Positions 12,701-22,379 of a stretch of DNA of 64,000 nt are shown one piece after another. Location: positions 907,224 to 971,223 of the forward strand of contig UESW01004556.1 in the NCBI GenBank assembly GCA_900491605.1. Reading direction: 5' to 3'. The notes under the pieces are model-generated. The model searched no databases. It was not told the DNA's origin and worked only from the letters and a program-made list of their open reading frames with translations. The DNA comes from Calamus simplicifolius. Lineage: Eukaryota > Streptophyta > Magnoliopsida > Arecales > Arecaceae. The translations under genes and the position numbers were made by a program. Numbering within the stretch: the first letter of the stretch is position 1; every line of letters begins with the position of its first letter.

Positions 12701-12840
12701 AATGTAACAACTCCTCCTTTCTTTTCTTCAAGGGTGATGAATTCTTCTTTGTCACCCGTCATATGTCTTGAGCAGCCACTATCAAGATACACTTTCTCTT
12801 TGATCTCTTGGCCACAAGACATTCCTGCAATGAAATCAAA
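9727..12840 (-). pseudogene. copia-2 pol: protease, integrase, reverse transcriptase, RNase H
   Basis: Order on the minus strand. The protease has YLDSGCSRHMTGD near 12770. The pre-integrase and zinc-finger region has WLWHRRLGHAS and CDACQFGKQTR near 12260-12400. The integrase core has HMDLFGPTRTTSLGGKKYG, then LRSDHGTEFENH and APRTPQQNGVV at 11890-12018. RT runs from EEAEKDNNWMLAMQEELNQF (11200) through VARLEAIRLLLAFA and MDVKSAFLNGL to the active site QIYVDDIIFGA near 10630-10660. RNase H has RPDIMFVVCLCARF, YTDSDYAGCKLDRKSTSG and TTEAEYVAAGSC, ending near LADIFTKPLSEERF at about 9740. A TAG at a Trp position near 12105 and frameshifts near 11840, 11090 and 10700 break the polyprotein. Confidence 0.93.
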
Positions 12841-14415
12841 CTTTATGTTTAGGTACCCAAGCTTTCTTGGGTCCTTCATGGTTAGTAGCAACAAATATTG
12901 TTCCTTTCGGAACCCATATTTTCTTCCCTTTAACATTTAAGTTTTTATTAGGTTTTAGAATTTTACATTCATAAGATTTATGTCCTTTTTGATTACATTT
13001 AAAGCATGTAAAATTACTTTGGTCAGCACGCACAAAAATATTTTTCAGTGATTTTTGTTTTCTTAAAGTGTTATACCCTAATCCGGCTTTGTCAAAAACT
13101 TTTTGACTATTTAATAACATGTCCAATTTAGCTGAGCTTAAGGTAAACTTATCAACTATGTTCTTATATTTTTCAACCTCTTTCCTTAGTTTATCATTTT
13201 CATTGAAAATTAATTCTTTTTCTTTTATCAAAATTTTATTTTCAGATTTAAGTTTCTTAACTACATTATTAAGATCTTCCTTTTCTTTAATGAAAGTTGA
13301 ATTTTTATTTTTTAAAAACTTGTATTTCTTTTTCAAAACCTGAAATCCCCGACAAGTTCATTAAAAGCATCAAATAATTCATCAAATGCAAATTCATCGC
13401 AAGGGTTATCGGAACTTACCTCATCGTTGTCGTCCACCACATAAGCCTTATTTTTCTTTTTGTAGGCTTTCTTCAATTTAGGACATTCATTCCTAAAGTG
13501 CCCCGGTTTGTTACACTCATAGCAAGTCAAGGGGTCTTTCTCTTTTTCTTTGTCCTTGTCCTTGTTCTTATCCTTTTTTTCTTCCCACTTTGCTCCAAAT
13601 TTCTTCTTGTGGAAGGGTTTCTTTCTTCTCATGAATCTTTTAAACTTTTTAGCTAAGAGAGCAGTCTCTTCATCATCATCATCATCATCGCTGCTGCTCT
13701 CTTCTTCTTTTGCAGCTTTGAGGGCAATTACTTTCTTCTTCTTTGTGTCCTCCTCTACATGCTGCTTCATTGTCAGCTCATGGGTCATAAGTGATCCTAG
13801 AAGCTCCTCTAAGGGTAGAGTGTTGAGGTCCTTTGCTTCTTGGATTGCTGTCATTTTTGCTTCCCATGATCTTGGCAGTGACCTAAGAATTTTTCGAACA
13901 AGTTCTGAGTTAGTATATATCTTACCAAGACTTTTTAAATCATTTACAATATCTGTAAATCTAGTATACATGCATGCAATGGTTTCAGATTGTTCCATGC
14001 TAAACAACTCATATTTATGAACAAGAATATTAATTTTAGATTCTTTTACTTGGTTGGTACCCTCATGGGTAACCTCTAATCTATCCTAAATCTCCTTTGC
14101 GGAATTACACATGGAGATTCTATTAAATTCATTTGCATCTAAAGAGCAATATAAAACATTCATGGCTTTAGTGTTAAGCTGTGCCATCTTCCTATCATTA
14201 TCATTCCAGTCCCTTTCGGGCTTAGGAACAATAGGGCCATCAATAACATGTGTGGGTGTACTAGGTCCATTAATTATAACACCACATAGTTCATAATCAG
14301 AAGCTTGAATGAATATCCTCATTCTTGTTTTCCAATAAGAATAATTTGAACCATTAAACAAAGGAGGTCTATTTGTAGAATGACCTTCTGTAAATGATCC
14401 AACTTGAGTTGCCAT
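12840..14415 (-). pseudogene. copia-2 gag with two CCHC knuckles
   Basis: It starts at ATG 14415 (MATQVGSFTEGHSTNRPPLF). The capsid-like region has NYSYWKTRMRIFIQASDYE and SLPRSWEAKMTAIQEAKDL. An acidic stretch, a KKKFGAKWEEKKDKNKDKDK region and the first zinc knuckle CYECNKPGHFRNEC (near 13500) follow. A long coiled coil (FIKEKEDLNNVVKKLKSENK) and a second knuckle CFKCNQKGHKSYEC (near 12980) come next. A TAG stands at a Trp position just before RLEVT near 14083. A one-base frameshift near 13333 separates the first knuckle part from the coiled coil. Two knuckles flanking a coiled coil is the layout known from Sirevirus gag. Confidence 0.9.
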
Positions 14416-14459
14416 TTGGATCTTTAGCTCTAGATCGTGTGATCAAAATCTAATGAGCA

Positions 14460-14476
14460 CTTGCTCTGATACTAAT
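14460..14476 (-). other. copia-2 primer-binding site (initiator Met tRNA type)
   Basis: On the minus strand, ATTAGTATCAGAGCAAG directly follows the 5' LTR end (GGGCCAACA). It resembles the common plant site TGGTATCAGAGC, complementary to the 3' end of initiator Met tRNA, with one change near the start. Confidence 0.75.
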
Positions 14477-15363
14477 TGTTGGCCCAGATGACAACCCAAG
14501 AGGGGGGGGGGGTGAATTGGGTTCTTTAAAAATTTAGCCTTTTAAAATAGTTTGCTTAAGAAGAATGAAAGCAAATGCAATGTAAATACAAAGTATAGTG
14601 AATAAAACAGAGATAGAGATAGAGTCAATGGAAACATGGCAAACACTATGATTTTATAGTGGTTCGGTGTATCCAACACCTACATCCACTCCCAAGATTC
14701 ACTTGGGTCCACACTATAATCTTCCTTGATTACAGCCGAGTTATTTTACAAGCTCACAACTCAAACTTGTTGTTTTCCCGGGATCACAACGAACCCAGCC
14801 GGTTTTCTAGGCTCACCAGCACAAAAACCCTAACACAAGCTATACTAAGCTTGTACTGAGGTAAGACTACCCCCACTAGTTCAATCCCCCAGATTGAACT
14901 AGATACAAATAATAGAAATAGTGTTTTTCAAGTATATAGCTCCTCAATGAGCAGATAAACAAATAAAAGAATAAAGTTTAGAAAAGCCTGATTTGTAGTT
15001 GGTTGGCTTTTAAGCTTTTCTTCTTTTCTTCTTTTCTTCTTCTCCTTGCTAGATTGAATCAAGCCTCAGCTCCGATTTTTCATAGTTGAAGCAGTTGAGA
15101 AGGTTTTGAGCTTTTTCTTCCTTTCTTTGAAAGTTGAAAATCTTTTGATTTGCTCTTGAATAGCTCTTGGATTTTCTTCTGAAGCTTTCTTGGATTGTTG
15201 AACTTGAGCACGAATGAAGCTTCCTTTGATTTCACACTTTTTCTTTCACTCTATTTTGAATCTCGGATTTTTTCAAATGATGCTCTGTTTTTCCGATTTT
15301 TCTTTTTCTCTCTTGATGTGAATATCTTTCTACTTGTATATCTTTGATTTAAAAATAGCTTCT

Positions 15364-15373
15364 CTATTTATAG
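15364..15373 (-). promoter_or_regulatory. copia-2 5' LTR TATA box
   Basis: CTATAAATAG on the minus strand, about 100 bp downstream of the GTCGACTC array in the direction of transcription. The same sequence is in the 3' LTR. Position and sequence fit a core promoter; the start site is not determined. Confidence 0.55.
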
Positions 15374-15480
15374 ATTCTGCAAAAATATAGCCGTTAGAAA
15401 CAAAGAAATATAGCTGTTAATTAAAAATCTTACCGTTGATGCTGAGTTGGCATTCAGAAAAATCATGCCCAGATTTGTTG

Positions 15481-15802
15481 GAGTCGACTCCTGCTTTCCG
15501 TGAGTCGGCTCGAAGACGCGATACCAAGAATAAAAATATTCAGAAAGTTGAAGGGTCGACTCATCGAAAATAAGGTGTCGACTCTTGACAATCGGGGGTC
15601 GACTCATGAAAAGTTAGGGGTCGACTCGCGAAGTGCTCAGAAAAACAATCTTCTGGTGTCTGAGCGGAGTCGACTCACACAGTTATGGAGTCGGCTCGAT
15701 AGAATCGGGGGTCGACTCTTGAAATCACAGGGGTTGACTCGTGAAAATCGGGAATCTCTGTATACTGACTGGAGTCGACTCTGAAACTCTAGAGTCGGCT
15801 CC
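15481..15802. repeat. GTCGACTC motif array in copia-2 5' LTR
   Basis: Twelve copies of the 10-bp CpG palindrome-like motif lie upstream of the TATA box on the minus strand, so they sit in the promoter-proximal U3 region. Confidence 0.9.
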
Positions 15803-16167
15803 GGAACGTATCAAAAATCAAAGAATTTTTTGATTGACTTGAAAATCGTTCCAGATTCATTTTAAATCAATTTTTTGACTTGAATATAATAAAATTGTCA
15901 TTAGGAATCAATTCAAGAATTGTTCCAAAAACTCATTGATTGAAATGTGAAGTGTAAAAATCTCTTTTTGAAAGCTTAAACATAGAGCTTGAAGTTACTT
16001 TCAAATTGATTAAAGTCATACTTAATATACTCATTGATTGTTCAAAATAAATTCATTTCTTATGTAAATAAACTCATTGCATCTTTTAATATACTCATGG
16101 CTTTTGGTAATCATCAAAATCAATAAGATTGGGGCAATAATTTCTCAACAATCTCCCCAACAACGTT

Positions 16168-16333
16168 TAAGACATAATATTGTGAGGCAGCTTATTAATG
16201 ATGTAGTAATATCCTTGGATTATGTAAGGTCAGAGTTGAATTTGGCCGATCCTCTGACTAAGCCTCTAAGAAAAAAGCTTGTGAGCAATACATCGAAGGA
16301 AATGGAATTATACCCAGATCAAAAGTTGAAGTG
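16168..16333 (+). pseudogene. copia-1 RNase H C-terminal tail
   Basis: The frame LRHNIVRQLINDVVISLDYV, then RSELNLADPLTKPL, continues directly from SRHIR at 5716 once copia-2 is removed. It ends at TGA 16332. This is the standard end of a Ty1-copia polyprotein. Confidence 0.92.
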
Positions 16334-16894
16334 ATGGTAACCCAACCTTCATGAACGGAGATCCCAGGAAGAATGTTCATATGGGAAAACTATTCACTGG
16401 ACAACTTGGAGTATACTATCATAATTATTTATATTGTTAAATCCCTTTCTATGGTGTGAGATAGTATTCTGCAGTATTTAGGTTGAACTAATATGTGAAG
16501 TTCTTAATGGATGTCATAGCCTAATTTGGGTGGTATACAAAACTGTAGTATATACTTGATGACAATCTACCTATATGAGTGTGGACGTGGTGGCCGCTTC
16601 CTATGAGACTTAGGTAAGATCTCTAGAGCACTCATGAATATTCAGGTAGATGCATGGCCAAAACGTGTCAACCCGCTTAATAACCAAAATCTGAGAGATG
16701 GAATGTGAGTTATAAGTCAATGATCCAATAAAAAGGATTGGTTCATAGAAACCTAGTTTCACCAACCTTTTATGGATTACACTTATTTTCTCTATGCCTG
16801 GTTCATAGTCACATAGACACCATAGCTTATACATTACATTCTTAAAGTTCCTTCTAAAGTTTGTCATCTTTTGAATATTGAAATAGCGGGGGAT
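16334..16894 (+). other. copia-1 3' untranslated region with polypurine tract
   Basis: No gene is visible. The stretch runs from the pol stop to the 3' LTR. It ends in AAATAGCGGGGGA, a polypurine tract directly before TGTTGG. Confidence 0.7.
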
Positions 16895-17557
16895 TGTTGG
16901 AAATCTAGTATATTTCAAAATTCAAAAGCTTTTGACTTGATAAGTCCTTTTATCTGATACGTTGTTCTCAACCGGTAGAATAAATCTGTTTATTTCAACC
17001 GGTAGGATAAGTCTTTTTATTTTTCTTTTTGACTAGTCGTTTGACTTATACGTCTCTACGTATGTGATAAGTCTTTTATTTTTGTTTGACCTACCATTGG
17101 ATACTGATCACCTTTGGACTGAATCGTCATTCTCGTTGGATTGATTCGTCGCTATCGACCGGTGCTTGCTTTCTTATAAATATTTGAAGCAATGCCGGTG
17201 TTTAATTCATTTCAAACTTTATGCTTTCTATTTCATCCTTATCCAGAGATTCATTCCTCATCCTTATCCAGTCTAGAGATTCATTCTTTTGCTTCCGTTC
17301 TTATCCAGAAAGAAGGAAATCATCTCGGTTGTTCATCCTCTTCTGACATTGGTGTGTGCACGCATGTTAGAAGACTTGCTGTTGTATCTTGGAGGGTAGT
17401 CGTGCTCTGATCTTCTGCATCGAGATATTATCTCCAAGAGGCGCGAATATACTCTTAAGGATAGTGCCTTGCACGCCACAGCATCTTCTCAAATACATTC
17501 AAATTCAAATAGATAAGATCATCCCGGGTACTATCTTTTCCTCAAACTTATCTAACA
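16895..17557 (+). repeat. copia-1 3' LTR (about 663 bp)
   Basis: It starts TGTTGGAAATC after the polypurine tract and ends TTATCTAACA, with TGTT/AACA ends. TATAAATA at 17175-17182 is a likely TATA box. The flank AAAAG at 17558-17562 is likely the right target duplication; the left one is outside the window. No second LTR is present to confirm the ends, but the right end is supported by the match of the flank to the other NSF copy. Confidence 0.8.
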
Positions 17558-17582
17558 AAAAGTAAAGTAATTAAATGTCTAG

Positions 17583-18279
17583 CTTACAAATTGCATCGAT
17601 CTCATAAAAAATGATGACATGTAGTTCACTTTGATCACCTGATAATAAATTGAAAGCATAAAATACAGGAATATACTAGAAATGTACCATGCAAATAACA
17701 CATCATAGTATGTGTGGACCTCGAGTCCTTTGGTCATTCTCAGCATCAGCAAATAAATCTCTCACATTTTTCTCCGTTTCCCCAACAAATTTGCTTAGCA
17801 CTTCAGGGCCATTAACAATCTAAATGCTACAGAACAGGTCTGTCGTTAATAATGAAATACATGCTCTTTTGACAGAATGCTACAAAAGTCTAAAAATAGA
17901 GTTAAACCTTCGGTTCCCTTCCATTCAATAATTTCCCGATCTGACGTGCCATAAGGGTTTTGCTAGTTCCAGGAGGGCCATAAAGCAACATTCCATTGAC
18001 ATGCTTAATACCCATTCTGCAGTGCACAACCATAAGATTAACATCAAAATATCACACATGTATACTGTGTGAAAAAAATTAGAATATAAAATACACTAGC
18101 ATAGAATTTAATTAAGGCATACTTATTAACAACGTGTGGAGGAAAAACTCGAGATACAAATGCTCTTCAAAAATTCTTTGAACTCAGCAGTCAGTCAGTC
18201 CCCCTATCCCCAGTTTCTCAAGATTAAACTCTTTCTGTCTGAAAATGTTGCTGCTGGCAGCTTCACGCTGATTGACTAT
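17583..18279 (-). pseudogene. NSF: NSF-like (vesicle-fusing ATPase) gene fragment, left copy
   Basis: Four exons on the minus strand: 18123-18279 (SSNIFRQKEFNLEKLGIGG), 17908-18016 (MGIKHVNGMLLYGPPGTSKT), 17720-17819 (IVNGPEVLSKFVGETEKNVR) and 17583-17638 (ELHVIIFYEIDAICK). They match the start of the first AAA domain of NSF, the ATPase that takes SNARE complexes apart. Walker A reads GPPGTSKT, with Ser for the key Gly before Lys. Walker B reads IIFYEID, with Tyr for Asp. The first exon has a frameshift shared with the right copy and an extra 4-bp ACTG of its own. The donor after the last exon is CT instead of GT. The rest of the gene is cut off by copia-1. Confidence 0.9.
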
Positions 18280-18335
18280 CTACATGCAGAATCATCATTT
18301 CAGATATCCATATTTTCATTAAACATGATTACTGA

Positions 18336-18560
18336 TTAATGTCTGTGAGGAATAGCCACACTCGTCCCGCTCGAGGCTTGGGTTGCGGGCTCGAGATTGC
18401 GTCCGCGGAGGTCGAGGAACATGGATGGCTGGGTAACGAGAAAGAGAGGGAAAGCTATTTGGAATTGGAAGTGGTTCAAGTAAACGAACAGAGATACTGT
18501 GCCCCATGTAAAGGCCATCCTGAGCTGAAGCACGATTGCCGGTTCCAAATTCCTAAATGA
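18336..18560. other. conserved block with open frames on both strands, left copy
   Basis: About 220 bp next to the first NSF-like exon are kept in both inverted arms. They are open on the minus strand (70 codons, FTWGTVSLFVYLNHFQFQ) and on the plus strand (73 codons, RPARGLGCGLEIASAEVEEH). I do not recognise either product. It may be the 5' exon of a chimeric transcript with the NSF exons, or a piece of a different gene. Confidence 0.4.
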
Positions 18561-18913
18561 ATGAGCAGAGGAGTTGCTAATTCTCTGGGAGCCAGCCGAG
18601 AGGGTGAAGACTAGGACGAGGCGCGCAAAATATCGGTGGGGGGGGGGGGGCGAGGGGGGATCAGGGCAGAGGACAGAGATCGGGAGATAGGGTGGTTAGG
18701 TCTTTCACGTAACGTCGGGATAAAAGAGTTGATGTAATTAAATTTTGTTGTAGTGCGGGTTGCTGCACGGCAGAATTTATATTTCCACCAGATATTTCTT
18801 TCTTTCTAAGATGGATACGTGTCGCTTCCTGGTTGATAAAGCCTGACAGCCATCTAACTTATATCATATCGTTTTCAATAGTTTAAGTTCGATCAATGTC
18901 GGCTATCTAGCTC

Positions 18914-19235
18914 ACATCATATGGTTTTCAATAGTTTAAGTTCGCTCAAAGAAGGAAAAGGTGCCTGTTTGTAAATCACATGTTTGAGGCCAAAATTCTT
19001 TCGGCGGCCTCTCTGATACGATGTTCAGCCAACTCTAGATTAAGGACGTCCGGCAGTTGGGCTAGAGGGCAGATACATCATATGGTTTTCAATAGTTTAA
19101 GTTCACTCAAAGAAGCAAAAGTTGCCCGTTTGTAAATCACATATTTGAGGCCAAAATTCTTTCGGCGGCCTCTCTGATACGATGTTCAGCCAACTCTAGA
19201 TTAATGACGCCCAACAGTTGGGCTAGAAAGCAGGG
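18914..19235 (+). repeat. tandem duplication, about 161-bp unit
   Basis: Two neighbouring copies start ACATCATATGGTTTTC (18914 and 19075). They share GGCCTCTCTGATACGATG and end in CAGTTGGGCTAGA. A third partial copy of the first 35 bp lies at about 18864. No coding potential is apparent. Confidence 0.85.
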
Positions 19236-21062
19236 ATGATGAATTTGAAACATGTCGGGTGGGATAGGTCTAGTCCTTCGATCACGGGATGGGTAGAATC
19301 TTTTAATTTTAATACTCTATTTGAGAATTGAGAGTTAGCAGAAGAGTTTGACTCTTCTGGAGTGAAATGATATACTTGATTCACGTAAAAAAAAAAGAAT
19401 TACTCCTTAACCCGTAACAATATGTGATATACTTGCATTCACGTATATCTTATATAATATTTATATATATTAGTGCACGTCAATTGATAATACACGATTA
19501 GATGGTAAGATCGATTAGCCCAGGATCACTGAGAACAATCACCAAACATAAAAATTATTTATGTTAGAGAATCTTTAGAGTAAAACAATATTGAAAAGAG
19601 AATAAATTTGGAGGAAGAACTCAAATAACCTTATGAATAAATAATAATGATGATGATAAAGTTTGTGGCTAAGCATTGAGGACTTGCTCTCAAAAGAAAT
19701 CTCTCTCAACTTGCACCATTAATGTCATAATGTAAAGCTTCCAATACGCGAGTTTTTCTTAAACACACACTCCTACTTTCACACCCAATTTAAATTTTAG
19801 CTAAATTCTACTTTAATTGAAATATTTGAATAATAAAAATATAAATTCTATAGCAATAACATCCATTCTCAACATCCCGAAGTTACTTTATTTTTTTAGG
19901 TCTTAATTAGATCTTTCAATTGCATATATCAACCAATTACCCTGTATCATTATTGATTAATAAATCAACAAGATCGATTACTTATTAATTCTATCCTACC
20001 AATTTTAACTATTCGATATAACAAAAACGTCAAAAATATAATATTTTTAAAATAAAAAACTAAACTGTAATAACCAAAACTTTGAGGATCAATTTGATTT
20101 CGAGTGAAAGATTAAGGTTCATTTTAACCTATATTCTATCAAAATGCACTTTTTTTAGAGAATTTTTTAAAAAATAACTTAAAAAAGTGAAAATAATAAT
20201 TGCTATAGTATTGTTATATCCTATCCTACCAGTCAGTTCACGTATTATGTTAAGATGATGTCTATTATTCTATTAATCTTAAAATATAAAAAATTAATTA
20301 TAATAATTAAAATTTTAAAGACTAAAGTATATTATCACTTAGAATAATTACCCATAGCATCATTGTTTTTTCCTTATTTCTTTATAATAATATGATAATA
20401 GCCTTGCTTTAATGATTATTTTAATATTAAAATTTGAAAAGTTATTTTTGAGCTAGATAATGACTGTTGTAACCCTTATAACCATTATAATAATTAAGGT
20501 TGAATTTGGTGCATTGCCAGCAATACTAAATGATAATATGAATTATCTACAAGATAGATTACCACTTGATAGATTATCAATAATATTGATTATTGTGTTT
20601 GGTATACACAGGTAATGTTACAGTAATATTGATTACTATATATGTTGGTATGACAAACGATTACCAATCATATAACATCAAATTCCCAAAATACTCCTAA
20701 ATCAAATTTATATACTAAATCAAATCTATTAAAAATTTTTAAAATACCTTAAAATACCCCTAAATCAAAGTATTTATATATAAGTAGAAGATACTATATT
20801 TAATTATTTTTTTAAGATTAAAATATTTTAATCTTTAAACATTTATTTAATTTTTTGATTCTTAAACTTTCAATTATCATAATTTATTTATTATATTTTA
20901 AAAATAATTTTTTTAAATATTTTGTTATATAAAATTAATTAAGATTAATAGAATAATTGATATATTATGATAATATGAATGGATCGATTAGTTGATAGCA
21001 AATATAAGTTATTTTTAAATTTTAAAAAGTAATGTAATTAGATGTTGTCAATTTCAAATTAC
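19236..21062. other. AT-rich stretch without recognised gene
   Basis: No coding region or clear element structure is visible. It is AT-rich with many short repeats. It forms the left flank of gypsy-1, whose target copy TACAT is at 21063-21067. Confidence 0.6.
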
Positions 21063-21067
21063 TACAT

Positions 21068-22341
21068 TGATGAGGGATGAAGTGGAACAATGCAATCTAG
21101 GAGGAGATAGTAATAACTAAATAAAAAATGAAGTGAAGCTAGGCTACATGTTCATGTAAAAGAGCAAAAATTTTTATGAAGGCATTTGTATGTTAAACTA
21201 GACTTGGATGAGAATCCTTCAAAATAGTAAAGAGAAAGGATCTTTGTGGCTAAGAAATCACATAGGCTAGGACTTAATTACTCTAATATTTATATTAAAA
21301 AATATTTAAAAAGGGGTATTTGGCCATTAATATATCAAAGATTGAAAGGTTTATACGCAAGGATGAAGTTCTTGGATGATAAGGAGATTACTCTACTTGC
21401 AGGACTTCTTGTATCTGTTTCTTATCATGGAAGACCTTCTTCTTTGGAACATAGAATTTTTTTGAAGATCTTATACAACCAAATTAGAGTTAAGAACATA
21501 AAAATTTGATGGAGTATTAATGAAATGAAGGAAGAGAAAGGGGAGGTTGAAATTAAGATGAAGCTTGATGGATTTGAGGTAGCTTGGCCGACCTTTTTTG
21601 TGGAGTCTTCTTGCACCTTGGAAGATGGGATGGGATGGTAGAATAGAATGGCTAATGGATCTTGGTGTCGAGATAACTTTCTTGAAGTAGCTAAGGACCT
21701 CTCACCCACTCCCTGTCGAAGAACATTTGCCAACACAAATGAAAAAAAAATAAACTCAACTTTCATTCATCATAAATTATCTTTATAAGTGAGCTTGGAG
21801 TAGTATTTATAAGCCTCCAAGGGACTTTTAAAATTCGAATTACATGAAGCTTTTCATGGGAAGTTGTAATCTAAGCTAGCTATAAGGGTGAAGTTGAAAC
21901 AACTTATAACTAAGCTTAAAAAGAGGAGAGAAAAGTGGGCGGCTCCTTTGAATTTGAATTCTTCTTGGTGACGTGGCATATGGTGATGTGGTTTGATAAG
22001 GTGTATACCAAGAGATTGACATGGCACCCAACAATGCTTGCTGAAGTGGCATCCACCTTGGATTGATTTGTTGGAGTGGCTGAATGCATCCAATCTTCAA
22101 GCTCACTTGCTTACCTTGAACCCAATTCCATACCTCTCTTGGACCCAACTACTAAACTCACTAAATACAAACCAATTTGACCCTACTTGGACTCAAGAAC
22201 CTAAATTGAAATAAACCAACTTTAATTACATGACTCAAATTCAAAGAAGTAAAATTATTACTCTATTTATAGGACACAAAAAAGAATTAAAGCCATACTG
22301 AATTAGATCGAAGCCTCTTTTAAACTTTATTGTCCGCACTA
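21068..22341 (-). repeat. gypsy-1 3' LTR (1274 bp)
   Basis: It starts TGATGAGGGATGAAG and ends near TTGTCCGCACTA, matching 41919-43194 with visible divergence. The internal side has ATTCTTTGGGATGGGATG, a polypurine tract on the minus strand. Confidence 0.9.
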
Positions 22342-22379
22342 ATTCTTTGGGATGGGATGAACTCGACCTTGTTGAGTAA

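Larger units (their letters stand above)
5718..16162 (-). mobile_element. copia-2: nearly full-length Sirevirus-type Ty1-copia retrotransposon
   Basis: It has two long LTRs (5718-7397 and 14477-16162), a primer-binding site next to the right LTR, a polypurine tract next to the left LTR, gag, pol in Ty1-copia order, and a third gene between pol and the 3' LTR. Transcription is leftwards. The flanks are ACGTC (5713-5717) and ACGTT (16163-16167), a 5-bp target duplication with one later change. Removing the element rejoins the RNase H frame of copia-1. Sirevirus-type features are the long LTRs, a gag with two CCHC knuckles separated by a coiled coil, and the extra 3' gene. Stops and frameshifts in gag and pol mean it is not autonomous now. 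Confidence 0.93.
14477..16162 (-). repeat. copia-2 5' LTR (1686 bp)
   Basis: Matches 5718-7397 from TGTTGG to CCAACA. As transcription is leftwards this is the promoter-bearing copy. It has an 11-G run at 14502-14512 and the GTCGACTC array at 15481-15802, in which one copy has become GTTGACTC. Confidence 0.95.
4565..17557 (+). mobile_element. copia-1: outer Ty1-copia retrotransposon (3' part), split by CACTA-1 and copia-2
   Basis: RT and most of RNase H lie at 4568-5717. The RNase H tail resumes at 16163 on the far side of copia-2. An untranslated stretch, a polypurine tract (AAATAGCGGGGGA, 16881-16893) and the 3' LTR (16895-17557) follow. The 5' half is beyond the window, past CACTA-1. The 3' LTR ends in CTAACA, directly followed by AAAAG and then sequence that matches an intron of the NSF-like pseudogene copy at 52424-52445. 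Copia-1 therefore inserted into that intron. Confidence 0.88.
17558..18620 (-). repeat. left arm of a large inverted duplication
   Basis: This segment is the reverse complement of 43714-44008 joined to 51683-52445, once the LTR element in the right arm is removed. The match covers the NSF-like exons, their introns and a further conserved block at 18336-18560. It ends inward near 18620, before a G-rich stretch, and outward at the copia-1 insertion. Confidence 0.9.

Noticed and set aside
13550..14020. A 156-codon plus-strand frame
   Set aside because: It is the antisense of the acidic and lysine-rich part of copia-2 gag.
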